Source of the DNA: Batillaria attramentaria
Lineage: Eukaryota; Mollusca; Gastropoda; Batillariidae
Assembly: GCA_018292915.2 (NCBI GenBank)
Contig: JACVVK020000148.1
Span: 787,001 to 851,000 of the forward strand
Length of the DNA stretch: 64,000 nt
Reading direction: 5' to 3'
Notes under the pieces: model-generated
Database searches by the model: none
The model's input: the letters and a program-made list of their open reading frames with translations, nothing else
Told to the model about the DNA's origin: nothing
Translations under genes and position numbers: made by a program
Part shown: piece after piece, positions 1-12,593 of the stretch
How the letters are laid out: every line of letters starts with the position of its first letter
Position numbering within the stretch: position 1 is the stretch's first letter

Positions 1-789
1 TCTCTCTCTTGCTGTTTTGCAGAGTGATTAATCTTTCTGTTGCATGTCAAATACAGAATTACATGTTTTGCATTTTTATATTGCTAAGAGCAGCATCACT
101 TTGCTCACAATCTTTCATTCAGTTCATGAACAGTAGAACCTGTCTTACTTTTAGGCAATTACTGCTCGTGCCAATCGAAATACAGTCAGCCAATCCACAA
201 AGAATACACTCTTGTACAGTTGCATGGACTACCAAACTGACAAAAAAGTGGTCTCTGAAAACTATTTTATCATTGGTCCAGACGGTTGTTAATAAGGGAT
301 TTGTTCTGGTACATTCACTGTATATGTGTATGATTCTCTTTTCCTGCTACAGACATTCCAAACTCTTTTCTGGCTCATTTACATCATAATTACATGTACG
401 TACTCAAACTCACCCTGTTCCCCGAGTTTATCAGACCAGACCAGACCACAGTAGCAATCCTGTATGCATAAGTCACAGCAGAAGCCGCGAGAAGGCCAGA
501 TCCAGAAAGGGGACTCGCACAGTAAGGTGGTGTTGCACGTTTGACCCTAAGATAGACTCAGCCGATCAGAATTCAGTGCCAAGATATGAATTATGGCTAC
601 ATGTAGAACATAAGGCTGCTCACAGAATCATAGTATTGTTTTGGGACCTGTACATCACTTATACACATGTAGTCAGATAGTAGTTAGATACACATTTACT
701 GTTATTGTAGGATTTAACTTGCCGTGTTTCAACAAAAATTCTGTATGGGAGACTATACATTATAGTCAAAGAGAGGAAGGTATGTTCTA

Positions 790-1275
790 CAGAATATTTC
801 AGAACTGTGACCTTTGTACAGTTTGTTAATTATGTGAGCATGAAGTGCACTTCCAGTTGTTAACTGGAGTTATCTGTTATTACAAGTTATGAAGAAAAGA
901 TACATAAATGATTCTGTGAGCATGAACTGATGAAGTGCATTCCAAGTATTGCCTGGAGTTAGGTATTGTTGCAAGTCAATATTATAAAGAAAAGATGCAT
1001 AAATAAATAAACATCATGACAAGGGACATCTACATTTGACGTCAGTTGTGGCTTTGTGGGTTATGCAGCAGCTCAACAGAATATTACAGAACTGCAACTT
1101 TTGAACAGTTTTTATGATTACGTGAGCAGAAAATGCACGTCCAGTTAATGTCTAGATCGAGTTATCTATTGTTGCAAGCTAATATTATCCAGAAAAGATG
1201 CATAAATAAACCAGCTTTACGGCAGGGGACATCTACATTTGACGTCGGCTCCAGCTTTGTGGGTTCCTCATGCAT
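790..1275. repeat. Diverged three-unit local repeat
   Basis: Three related segments begin near 790, 917 and 1077. They share the words GTGAGCA, TTGCAAG, AGAAAAGATGCATAAATAAA and ACATCTACATTTGACGTC. The first and third also share a leader that starts CAGAATATT and reads AGAACTG. Copies differ by substitutions and indels, so the duplication is old. Seen directly; no family assigned. Confidence 0.7.
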
Positions 1276-1640
1276 ACTAATGAAGACATCAACTGTGGAG
1301 CTAGCAGTAGGGGAAGTTGCAGAGCGTAGCCTCTGATTGAATAGACTGGCGCGGCGCCCCGACACAAAACGGCCCTAGGGGGCGACACTGTGCAGCTTGT
1401 GGCCACCAACACTGGCTGTACGATTCATGTTTGTTGAGCCTTGAGGCTGACTAAGTGTTTGACAGTTGACTGTGGCAGTTTGTCCAAGCTGATTAAAGCT
1501 GCCATTTGTTTCATGCTCTGCATGTTTGCATTTAAACGTCAGCTGGTTTTCAGAAATTGTAGTCCCTTTAATGTGACTCAGATTTGATTTGGATCGCATG
1601 TCAGAAGTCTCAGGAGTCAAGGGTACAAAGCAGCACACCC

Positions 1641-1669
1641 TTTTTTTTTTGGGGGGGGGGGGGGGGGGG
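1641..1669 (+). repeat. T10-G19 compound homopolymer
   Basis: Ten T are followed directly by nineteen G. The same T-then-G polarity recurs at 1976-2004 and, on the other strand, at 30779-30811, 39598-39632 and 51478-51498. Confidence 0.9.
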
Positions 1670-1975
1670 TAGGTGGGGTGTTTAAAATCACCTTTGCAAT
1701 GTTCACAAAACTGCATACATGTACTGTCAGTTTCACAGCACCAAAACAACCCATTCCAGATTGTAAAAGAAAACCTGCAAAAAATCAGTTACATGTACAT
1801 GTAGTACAAATGGGCTCTGCGTGTGGCTGGCACTAAGGAATTTATTACTTAGGTGTACAATGTATCTAAATTTTTAGAATAGTGCAGGTCACAGACGTAA
1901 AAATTGTGCCATCCTAAAAAATTCCTTGATGACCACAACCCAAGCCACTTCTACAGTTTTTTTTCACTTTGGTGA

Positions 1976-2004
1976 TTTTTTTTTTTGGGGGGGGGGGGGG
2001 GGGG
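1976..2004 (+). repeat. T11-G18 compound homopolymer
   Basis: Eleven T followed directly by eighteen G, the second oriented T/G junction in the PALS1 intron. Confidence 0.9.
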
Positions 2005-2386
2005 AGCGTACACTTTGACTTTCTTACAGTTGTACATTAATATTTTAATATGCTGAAGCAGCACAATAGCATCTCTCATACTTTTTTGGCAGCACAATTC
2101 TGGACAGGGGTACCTTTACCAGTAAATCAGTACATGTATTAGGAAACATTGGTTGCAGCAGGGTGTGTGGTTGGACAGTGGTCTGCTGTTTATTGCTGTC
2201 TAGACACATTCATTACAGATGCATGGGGGTTTGAAACAACCAACAGCAGATAACAACAACAAAGCACTGTATTCTTGCTGATGAATATTCATGTGTTATG
2301 TAACTTTCTTATTTGATGTTATTTGCAGGTGACCCTGACGGGCCTGTTATTTTAAGAATGTGTTATTTTATTATTTTGTGTTTCAG

Positions 2387-5300
2387 AACCTGCTAAAAGC
2401 CCATGATGAGGTCGCTGAGAGAGAGACACAGCCCATCATACTGACTCATGAGAGTGAGCTCATTGATTACCCCCTCATGCAGTATGGAGAGGACAGTGTG
2501 AAAATCATCCATCTCGAGAAAACCAACGAACACTTGGTATGTTCTTGTTTGACTATTCTGTATCACTACCCGTTTTGGACAAGATATCAGGCATTGCATG
2601 AAAAACACAGGATGTACATGTATATATAAATATGCATACTTTCATGTACAGTATTCATGTAGGTGAAATCCACAAAGGCATTTGAATCCAAACAAAAACA
2701 TTGCTTTTGGATAATTCATGTCTGTGAAAGTTCATCTAGATCCCAGTGAGAGTGTTATGCAGAGAGGAACTTTTACTGTGTGGGTTTGTTTTACTTATTG
2801 GCACATTCTTTATATGGCACGCGGGGATTCTCCGTTCTTCCAGTTCTTTTCACACCACACTTTTTCATTATTTTTGCTTGTGTGGCAGTGCGAGGTAGCA
2901 GGCTAACTCAAGCTTGCTGTCAGTTTGGTGGTAAGGGCTTATAATACAAACAGACAGTGCATCTGTTGAGCTTCCATTCTACATCGGTTCTGCATTACTT
3001 ACTTGGTGTATATGGTTAATAGTGCTTATGCCATTCATGTATAATTGAGGCTTGCCTGCATGCAGCTCCAGTGTGCCTGTTTAGAATGTGGGCGTCCAGG
3101 GGATTGTGTTCTGCGGGAAACCAAGATTTCCTTTTTGTCTTATCCCCGTGCATTAAGGGCCATTCGATCAGTTTTGCTGGCAGTTATCCCCCGTAGTGAT
3201 CTGTCAGCATCCTGCTTTAAGAAGCTATAAGCTGCTCAGATCTCTCCTGGGCCTAAGTGGTGTGGGGCTGCCCTCAGTGTTACATTACTCACTGTCAGTC
3301 TCAACGGTTTCAACAAGTCTGTAGTCCGTAATGGGGTTGGTAGTGGGTGGGATCTGATCTTTCAGTCGGCCTTAGGTTCATGTCATTCGGTGGGCTTGTA
3401 ATTATATGTCTGCTGTTATTTATCATTCACACTTTGTCGTCAGGTGGATGGGGGTAGGGAATTATCATGAAACTTCATTTTTCCGGAGGTACCTAATTAA
3501 CGAAAATAGTTTTCATACCTGCCATAGCTAATACAACTAACGCAAGCTACAAACAGTAATGCTTGTAAACAATGAAGGAGAGACAGAACAACAACAAGAA
3601 CGAGACGCTTCAGAGGGTCGGCCAAACACTTTTTGATTTTAACATTATGTTCGGAAGTGTTTTGGCCTCATTTGCTGGTTTCCCGCATTTGCAAAGACAA
3701 AAACTTTCCCACATTTGCAAAGCCAAAAACAAATGCCTTTTTTTTTACTAGGACACCAGGGCAAATGGTGTGGTGGACTCCCGTTTTTTTTACCCCTGTA
3801 GCCAAGACACACTTCTACGGTGAACACAGGCGCACAGCCTCTTTCCTAATCCTTCTGGCCGCATGCCATTCTTTTTCTTGGCGACATACACAACTAGTAC
3901 AGGGGCGGGGGAGGGGAGGGTTAGTTCGGGTCGGGGGTGGGGGGGGGGGCAGGTGGGGGTGCTGTGCTGTAGTTGATGAAGCAAAACAGAAAAGCAGCAT
4001 CCTCTTACATTGTTTTGTTATCCTGAGGCATTTGGTGCCCCTCCCCTTTTGGCCCGACAGGGGCTGTCCATCACTGGCATAGAACAATGCTGTTTATCAA
4101 CATACAGCCTCTGCCAAGTCACGGGCCGCTATCACAGCAGACCGTGAAATGGTGGGTTGTAGAGGAGGAGGAGGTTACAGAAATTGATTTTTGTTTACAG
4201 CAGCTATGTATCAGTAGAATGTAGCTCTGTACGTCTTGTTTCTGTTGATTTAAAGATAAGACCAACAACATCAACAATCATCAAATTGTCAGGCTTTTTT
4301 TTTTTCCTTCCTCAGGACATAGTTACATGCCATGTGCCTGTTCTATAACATGGACTACATGTTGGGCTTTTTCATTTTTACTAGGGGTCCGCTGGAAAGG
4401 GGTGGGGGTGTTGGTGTTAGGAGGAGACGGAGGGAGGTACCTGCACACTTCTGAAATGCAGTATTTTAATTCAGTTGACACAGCGCTCACACCTAAATGT
4501 CAGGCTAGTCAAAAGATACACGGGTCCCCCTCAGCTTTCTAATGCAGTGAGCAAACAGTGGGCTCTCCACCCAAGTCAGCAGCTACCAGCGCCACCAATC
4601 ACCGCCATAGTGTAAACACTTGGTCTTCTTCACAAGCTTTATTGCGCCCCTCGCCCAACTGTTTACACTCAGGCTGATTGTCAGTTAAATCCCGTACTTT
4701 GTGTTGTGTGCAGATGGATAAACCACATTTCCTTGTTTACATTCAGACTGTTTTCTTTTTCTTTGCATTTAGAAGTGCACTGCTTCCAGCAGAACAGAGA
4801 ACTCTTGAGTTTTAGAGAAATGTGAAAATGCGATTCAGAACATGAGTAATTCCTCTGTGTGTGTTTTTTATATTCTTTTCTTTACATCATGGTGCCATTT
4901 CATTTTAATTCAACCCTTTGCTTTATGCTGTCAGCACAAATTGTAGGGACAAAAAATGTGAAGTATGGTGTACAGACTCAGCAGAGGCATGTTGATGTTC
5001 TGCTAGAACTGTAGATGTCAGCAGCAGTATTCAAGGGGTTAAATTAAGTCAGTCAGTTCAGCATACACAGTGGACTGGGTCCACAACTAAATACATGTAA
5101 TGCAGGTACAGACTGTCGTTTTGGATTTTTGCATGTTATATACAGCAGTGTATTAACTGTGAATTACATCAGGAAGCGCTGTCAGGGCGCCCAAGAGATT
5201 GTTCACAGAGGATTCAGAGTAATTTTCCTTTTTTTTTTTTTCAGGGAGCCACAGTGAAAAATGAAGGTGACTCCGTCATCATTGCCCGCATTGTGAAAGG

Positions 5301-6532
5301 GGGTGCTGCCGAAAAGAGTGGTGAGTGCATGCATTCTTATTACACCTCCGTCACATGTTTGCCTCTTAACCAAAATTGATTTGAATTGACATTTTGAATA
5401 TTTCTTGTGTCCAATTCACATCCAAAATGTTAGATGTTTTCATAAAAAATTAATTCTTTTAATGGATGTTTGCAGTGCTGTTTCAAACCCATCACCATAA
5501 TTAGAAACATCAACATGATTGTCATTTCGTGGTATGAATATTTCTACAATTCTTAGATGAGAATGGTTTGGGGGCTAGTCTTCTTTTTTTTTTTACCCGA
5601 TCATAAAAATAGCCTAGGGGTGATTTTTGTTTAAAATTGTCTCTGCCGCCAAAGACCAAGATGGCATTTAAAATTTTGTGGGTGTGCTCGCAGCACAGGA
5701 AGGCCGGCCAGGATGAGCAGTAAATTGTCTTCGTTGCATATATCAGTTGTGTCATGAGCATCTGTTCCCTACTGAAGTCCAACCCCTTGCTGTATGGGAA
5801 CTGCGCAGCGCAATTTTGAAGAAACCCTGTAGACTGCTGAAATTGGATTTCTGTGGACTTGCCAGGGCAAGAAGTTGAATTTGATCATGCCAGTGTCTGT
5901 TATTGATCACTTCTTGATTTACGGCAGCCATGCTGATCCCTAGCGCTTTGGAGGGCTGAGGGAAGGGGACGGGGGGGAGGGGGGGGGTGTTATTCTGTAG
6001 AAGGAGATCCTGTTTTTGGTGGTGAGGCAAAAGGCTTCAGATCAGATCAGATGCCATTTGAAGGCACGACAGACTTCATTACTTTTACTCCTTTTCGTGA
6101 CTGACTGTCCGCTCACCCAGACAATCTTCACAATAGCTGGCGGGTTTAATTTTAGAATGACATTTGAAACACTTGAATGATTTACTCGTGTCCAGCATTT
6201 TTGACAGGAAGAAGTGGCTTTCAGGAGACTGTTTACTGCAGTGCACTCTGTTTTCCCTCTAAGAAAAGCTGACATTTTCTTTTTAACTTGCATATGAATG
6301 AGGTCCTTTTCTGGAACAAAAAAAAATGTTTGCTTAAACCAAGGGCCAAACCAAAGAAAAGATTGCACGGGAGCAAAAATATGTTGTTTGCCTTGTGTGG
6401 CAAATGTTTCTTTTTACGCACATTAAATGTAATACTATCAAAGTTTGCTTCACCTTAACACACCCCCCACCCCCAAATAATCATGTAAACATGTTAATAT
6501 GCACTTCACTAATTCTCCCCCCTCCCGCTCCC

Positions 6533-6603
<71 letters not shown>

Positions 6604-7092
6604 ACCACCACCATCAAGAAAGAAGAAATTTGGTGGTTGGTTCATTTTTGTTTTTTCTTCACCGCATTTGTCATGCTGCCCATGGCATGGCTCAAGTTTG
6701 CAGTGCTTAGCATTTTACTCCCACATATCAATCAATCAATCAATCAATTGCACTTTATTCATCCCGAAACGGGGAATTAAGATTGAGACAGGCTCAGTAT
6801 AAATCAACAAATAAATAATTAAGAACAGTCAATATTAATCACAGACTCAAGTAACTTAAAAAGCGTAAGAGTTCATTCATGACAGATCACGTGAAATTCT
6901 GGTATTTATGTGTTTGGTTTGTTGATTGTGTCAGGCTTGTTGCACGAGGGAGATGAGATCCTTGACGTGAACGGGATTGACATGCGTGGGAAGAACGTCA
7001 ACGAAGTGTCAGAAATTCTGGTCAGTGACTGTTGTATCTATCCTTTGTTCTTTCTCAGTCAGTCAGTTTTATATCAGCCTTCACTCTTCTAC

Positions 7093-7159
<67 letters not shown>

Positions 7160-10100
7160 GAAATACTTTAGAAAATTAAAATGCTTCTTTTAAAAAAATT
7201 GTTCCATGCCTGTTGACTGAGATGTTCGATGGTTATGTTTTCACAGAGGGCAATAGAAATACTAAAACATGCTGAGAGTAGAAAATAAGTGCTTTCAGGC
7301 ATGTATGGCAGCTGTTTGTCAGTGTTTTTGCAAATTTTGTGGATGTTCAAATGGTGAACGATTTTTTCCCTTTACAATGTAATAATATGTACCTTTGATT
7401 CTTAATGTTTGTTTCAGGCCAACATGTCAGGGACAATCACATTCATGATCATTCCAAGTCACACGTGTGTTGAAGAGCCTTCACCTAAATCAAATGAAGT
7501 GGTATGCTTACTTTTCTGTTGTCTTGAAACATCTTTTGTTTCTCACTGCACACTCCACCCCACCTCCATCCTTGAAAATAGTTTGTAAAAGGCCAGTTTT
7601 TGATAACTAAATCTTGTTCTGTTTTGATTGGAGTAATCAGAGTTTGAAGACTCGTGACTAATTCTTGAAAATGCTATGACTGATGGTTGCTTTTATAGAA
7701 TCTGTATGGGCAGCTCCTGGTGAAGGCAAATAACCTAAGTATTACCTCAGCAGATAGGATTCTTTGCTGATGTATGATGCTGGAAAGAGCTTACTGAATT
7801 TTTTTTTTTTTTTTTTAATGTGCAGATGCATCTGCGAGCGCTGTTCAACTATGACCCGGAGGATGACCCTTACATCCCATGTCGAGAGCTGGGCATCTCG
7901 TTCCTGAAGGGTGACATCCTGCACGCCATCCAGCTGACCGACCCCAACTGGTGGCAGGCCCACAGGGAGGGGGAGGAGGAACACCACATGCTGGCAGGGC
8001 TTGTTCCCAGCAGATCCTTCCAGGAACAGTAAGTAGCTGAACGGTGTTGGGGTATGGGACGAGCAGGGTCATGTTGGAAATGGGAAAGGGAGGGAAATGG
8101 ATAGGCTGAGTGGATAGTAATTAGCAACAAGGGAAAAGGACAGGGAAGTTGAAATGCATAATGTAGTCAGCAAAATTTCTTGAGAATGGATGGGGGGTTG
8201 TGAATCACACTTTTTATGGACAGTTAAATCTGTGGAGAGGGACTCCACTTTGAGGATCCGAAAAAAATATTGTTTTAGACGGGCAGCTTGAAGTTTGTAA
8301 TAATTTTGAACAAGTGATTACTTTTGAACATGGCTGGGTCAACAAGTCTGACTATGCTTGATATGTATAGTGCAACTGTTAAAAAAAAAAAAAAAAAAAA
8401 AAACCTTTCCTGTATTAACATATTGACATGCTGCTCATTGGAAAATCGTCTTACATTCCAGACGAGAATCGGTGCGACAACAGCTGAATGCAGAGGGAAA
8501 GGAGAACAAGAAGAGGAGTCGTGTCTGTGCATGTGGCCGGAAAGAGAGAAAGAAGAAAAAGAAGAAGAAGGCTCTGTACAATGGAGGAGTTGGTGAAGGT
8601 AAAGAAATCCTCAAGAAACAAATGTTAGACTGTGTATTTTGTAAAAGCTCTCAGCTGACACGCTTGGTTGCATTTGTTATTTCAACTGTGGCCAGTAACA
8701 CATTTTAAAACTTCTTTAGAATTGTGCTTGCAAGTGTTGGTTTGATGTGGTTGTTTGGCAAGCTTTCATACCTTCTAGTGCCAGAGTGTATTGTATGTAA
8801 ATTCTGCTTATCTTTTTTTTGTACACTGCTGCGTTGGTAACTATTCATGATAATGTAAGCTGTGAGTCCGATACATGCTGGAAATGTTCTGCATCACATC
8901 ACAATTTGATCATCTGAGGCACAGTGTACTATTAGATTTTTCTCCTGTCTTTCAGAACCGGAGGAGATTTTGACATACGAAGAGGTGGCTCGGTACTATC
9001 CACAGCCAAACCGCAAACGCCCCATTGTCCTCGTTGGTCCACCTGATGTCGGGCGACAGGAGCTGAGACAGAGGCTCATGGAGTCAGACTTTGATAGATT
9101 TGCTGCAGCTGTGCCTCGTAAGTTGCAGAAATTTGGTGCTCTAGTCTTCTCTCTTGCATGCAGTGATTGATATCAAGTGAAATTTAAAAAAAAAATTTGA
9201 AGGGGAGAGGGGGTAGAATCTGTTATACATGTATATGTCCTAAGTGGACGCTGATGTCCACTTCCAGACAGGCCATAAGGGACATTGGCATTTATACTGT
9301 ATAGTCTTCTCTGCCTGTCTCTACTGGTAGCAGCCATCTTTGTGATCCTTTGTGTCAGTAACTGTCTGTTAGTTTGGTGTTGCTTTCTGTCACTAACCAC
9401 GCTTCACAAACTTTTGGATGACATTATTTCCAGACACGAGCCGGCCGTTGAGTGGGGATGAGCAAGACGGGAAGGATTACCACTTCATTTCGCGATCAGT
9501 GTTTGAGGCGGACATCCTTAGTGGGAAATTTGTGGAGTTTGGCGAGTACCAGAACAACCTGTACGGCACCAGTGTGGAGGCTGTGCGGCAAGTCATCAAC
9601 CAGGGAAAGATCTGCATACTGAACCTTCAGCCAGAGGTAACTGTGGCTTAACCAGTGTCATTGCATTGGTAGAGAGGTTATATTGTTCAGGTTTTCACCA
9701 CATGCACATAGTTGTAAGCATGCATGCTGCACACACCCCTGTTTGTAGACAGACACAATCATGTCCATGGTCAAACGTGCATGAAGGGGGTTTGTGTGCC
9801 CCTACACGGACACACTATCAAGTTTGTACACTGTTGAGCTTTGTTAGTCTGCATGAATGTAGTATTCTGTCTCTTCCTGTGCTTCGTGCTAGCTCATGCT
9901 GATTGTATGTGTATTTTGTGCAGTCACTGAAAATGCTCCGGAACACTGACCTCAAGCCTTACGTCATCTTTGTCAGTCCACCCAACATGGAGAAGCTTCG
10001 GCAGTTACAGATTGCGTTAGGAAAGCCAAGACCTACAGTGAGTACTCTTAGATTAGATTTCCTTTCCTTTGTACGTTATATTTTTTTCATGTAGCCTTAG

Positions 10101-10492
10101 TACATGTATCAGCATAATTGGTTTCAACTGTGCAAGTGAAATGTTTTAAACCTTAGTGCAAATACACATGAGCGCAGCAGCATATAATAGTCGGTAAGCT
10201 TGTCAGTCATGAATCTACACAGCAAGTTGAAGAACAGTTGTGTTTTTGATGCTCTGGTCATTCTGAGTCTTACAGTTCCATTGACGTATTCTTTTCTTGC
10301 ACTCAGGATGACCAGCTGAAGGAGGTGATAGAGAAGGGGCGAGAAATGGAGGAGGCGTACGGACACCTACTTGACTACATCCTCGTCAACATGCACATCG
10401 ACCGCACATACGAAGAACTCTTGCAAGAAATCAATCGCATCGAAACGGAGCCGCAGTGGGTCCCGAGGGAATGGGTGGACAATTTCATGTGA
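2387..10492 (+). CDS. MPP5: Protein PALS1 / MPP5 (stardust-type MAGUK), 3' portion
   Basis: Scaffold of the Crumbs-PALS1-PATJ apical polarity complex. Coding exons seen: 2387-2536, 5245-5320, 6935-7020, 7418-7501, 7826-8028, 8462-8598, 8956-9117, 9434-9636, 9924-10037 and 10307-10492 (stop TGA). All ten join in frame with GT-AG borders and give about 466 residues. In order: end of the second L27 ([11 protein letters not shown]), PDZ ([27 protein letters not shown]), SH3 ([26 protein letters not shown]), a lysine-rich hook, and a guanylate-kinase-like domain ([32 protein letters not shown]). The P-loop lacks the GKS/T of active kinases, as in all PALS1 proteins. Human PALS1 has 675 residues; roughly 200 N-terminal ones (Par6-binding region, first L27) are upstream of the window. 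The C-terminus ends VDNFM, slightly longer than in vertebrates. Orthology rests on remembered family sequence and is very secure. Confidence 0.95.
6534..6601. repeat. (AC)n microsatellite
   Basis: About 34 uninterrupted AC dinucleotides in the intron before the PALS1 exon at 6935. Confidence 0.95.
6726..6800 (-). mobile_element. LINE-like 3' end with (TTGA)n tail
   Basis: On the minus strand the segment reads a short stem (TTCCCCGTTTCGGGATGAA), then AATAAAGTGCAATTGATT and repeated TTGA. A terminal hairpin followed by a short-word tail is typical of 3' ends of CR1/L2-type non-LTR retrotransposons. Only the tail end is visible; no reverse-transcriptase sequence is present. Family assignment is inference. 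Confidence 0.5.
7095..7154. repeat. (GT)n microsatellite
   Basis: Thirty GT units lying 75 bases downstream of the donor site of the second PDZ exon of PALS1 (exon end 7020). Confidence 0.95.
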
Positions 10493-10636
10493 ACAGCGAT
10501 GACCCTGTGTTTTGAACAGAGTCCTGAGAGAATGGGTGGATAATTTCATGTGAACAGTGATGACCCTGTGTTGTGAACAGAGTCCCCGAGAAAATGGATG
10601 GACAATTTCATGTGATGACCCTGTGTTGTGAACAGA
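10461..10636 (+). repeat. 61-bp tandem repeat spanning PALS1 stop codon into 3' UTR
   Basis: Unit 1 (10461-10521) contains the last PALS1 codons and the TGA stop. Unit 2 (10522-10582) and unit 3 (10583 to about 10636, shortened by 7 bases) are near copies. Each carries an AATTTCATGTGA core and a GATGACCCTGTGTT word. The unit length is not a multiple of three, so later copies cannot simply extend the reading frame. Confidence 0.9.
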
Positions 10637-12551
10637 CGTGGGACTTCAAAACTATGCACCTCATAAACTTTATGGTTGTGATGTTACGTCATGTGATGTT
10701 ATTTGACTCCAGCAGTGTAGATCAGTTTCAGGTATAGAATAGAAAGGTGACGACGTGATGATATAAGACAGCAAGGAGAGAAAGTTTGTCACAGAAGACA
10801 GCCAGAATGGCTGTGGGAGTTGTTACGTCATGCCCGAGAGGCAGAGTGGCCAGGCCAGTTACATCAGTTGTGCTGACTTCGGGCTACATGACAAAAGCTG
10901 AAGTTTTTGCCTTGTCCGTTCATTTTCTTCCATGCTGAGCATTACCTTTTCCCCTGTCGTGCGCTGTACTTCCATTTTTTTGTGTGTGTGTCCATTTTAT
11001 TCATGCATGCAGTGGCTTCCAGACCTCTCTCCAAGGGCATATCCACAAGGTGCAAGCACTGATTGGAGAAGCGGTCCTCTGTGCACTACAGCTGAAAATC
11101 TCTGCAGCTGCAACGCGTGTGGCATCATCAGTAGTTCAGGGGCTACAGTGGCTGTAGTGTTATATTTTGATGTGAACTGTGAATGGAGGATGGTGATCAT
11201 CTACGCATGAGTGATCTTGTGATGGAGGAGTGTGTACATTCAGTGACGACAACTGACTGTACAAGGTACCTGTACACGGATTGAAAAGCTAGAGTTTCTG
11301 TTGGTTTCTTCACCGATGGATTGCCTGGGCAATGGAAGACTGTACACGTGCATGAAACAGAAGATGCTCTTCTGTATAAAAAGAATTGATGCTTTTTACA
11401 ACAGTTTAGATGTGTTTTCCAAACAGATGAACAGTTTTACCACCGTCATAAAGTGATTACATTTTTAGACAAGACAGATGAAATTTATTTTAAGCTGATG
11501 GCTTCAGTACAGTTCTTACTGTGGTTGCATTTACAGATTTTAGCCCTAAAAGGTAAGACTGAGGTGGAGCTGGTTAATGTATCTAGATGATGAAATAGGG
11601 TTGAACATCAAGTTCAGAATTACAGTATTTCAAATAAGGGTAGTGCATAAGTACTTGTGGGTTTTTCTGAGCAGTGTGGGTGTTGTGCAAAGTGATATGA
11701 GCAATATGTGTTACACTGCCAGTGAGCCAGATGCAGCTATTTTATTATTCTTTGACTGTCAGCTGTCACTTTTTGGACTTCGAAACAACTGCTTCAAGCA
11801 GAATTGGACAAGGATTGAATGGTATCATGCTCACATTGCTTGAGCTGACATGTTTTTGCGCCTCTGGTTCCTTCCTTGTTTTTCTGTGCTCTACAGCTTG
11901 GTTGTATGCAGTGTCAATGACATGCATTGATGAAACCTGTTACGTAAGTAATCAAAGTGCATCAGTTATCAGTTTAATCAACAAATTTACAGACATCAAT
12001 AAAATCATTTCAAACTGAGCATTGCACACAGCTTTGGCATAGCGTAGAGGATGAAGCCGTTTTTGGGGAGCTTGTGTCCTCATTCAGTCTTAACCTTCAT
12101 ATCATTATTGGAAATCAGGCAGCAGATTCAGCAGGAGGGCCGATTTGTTCAATTATTTCCATATTCCATAAGATTTATTTCAAAGTGTTAAGTGCCTGTA
12201 AATTGCAAGTGATGCCAAAACTATATTACTGGGCCCCTGTTTTTCATTAAATTGAAAGATGATACACATACATGTATAGACAGTCTTCTTAACAATAGTA
12301 ATTATCAAACGTTCAGCCAATACCATCTTGCTTGTGTTTAAATTTTTGCACTTTGGGAGTGCACGAAAAAGTGTTTTGTTTCACTCATTATGTAAGTTCC
12401 AAGCACAAAAAATTATGAATATGAATGGATGCAAGTTTCAGGGGCAGTTTAGTAGTAGGTGGAGAGTGGTATGTACGAGTATCCATGTCCCATGGCCAAA
12501 ACATTTAGCAAGTCCATATGATCCTTTCTCTGCCACCAGAACAGTCAAACG

Positions 12552-12593
<42 letters not shown>

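Larger units (their letters stand above)
1..2386 (+). other. Intron of PALS1/MPP5 upstream of first visible exon
   Basis: No coding exon is recognisable here. The first visible PALS1 exon starts mid-domain at 2387 after a clear polypyrimidine/AG acceptor, so this stretch is taken as intron; the missing N-terminal exons must lie upstream. It holds a diverged local repeat (about 790-1275) and two T-run/G-run junctions (1641-1669 and 1976-2004). Short ORFs here have no recognisable motifs. Confidence 0.7.
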
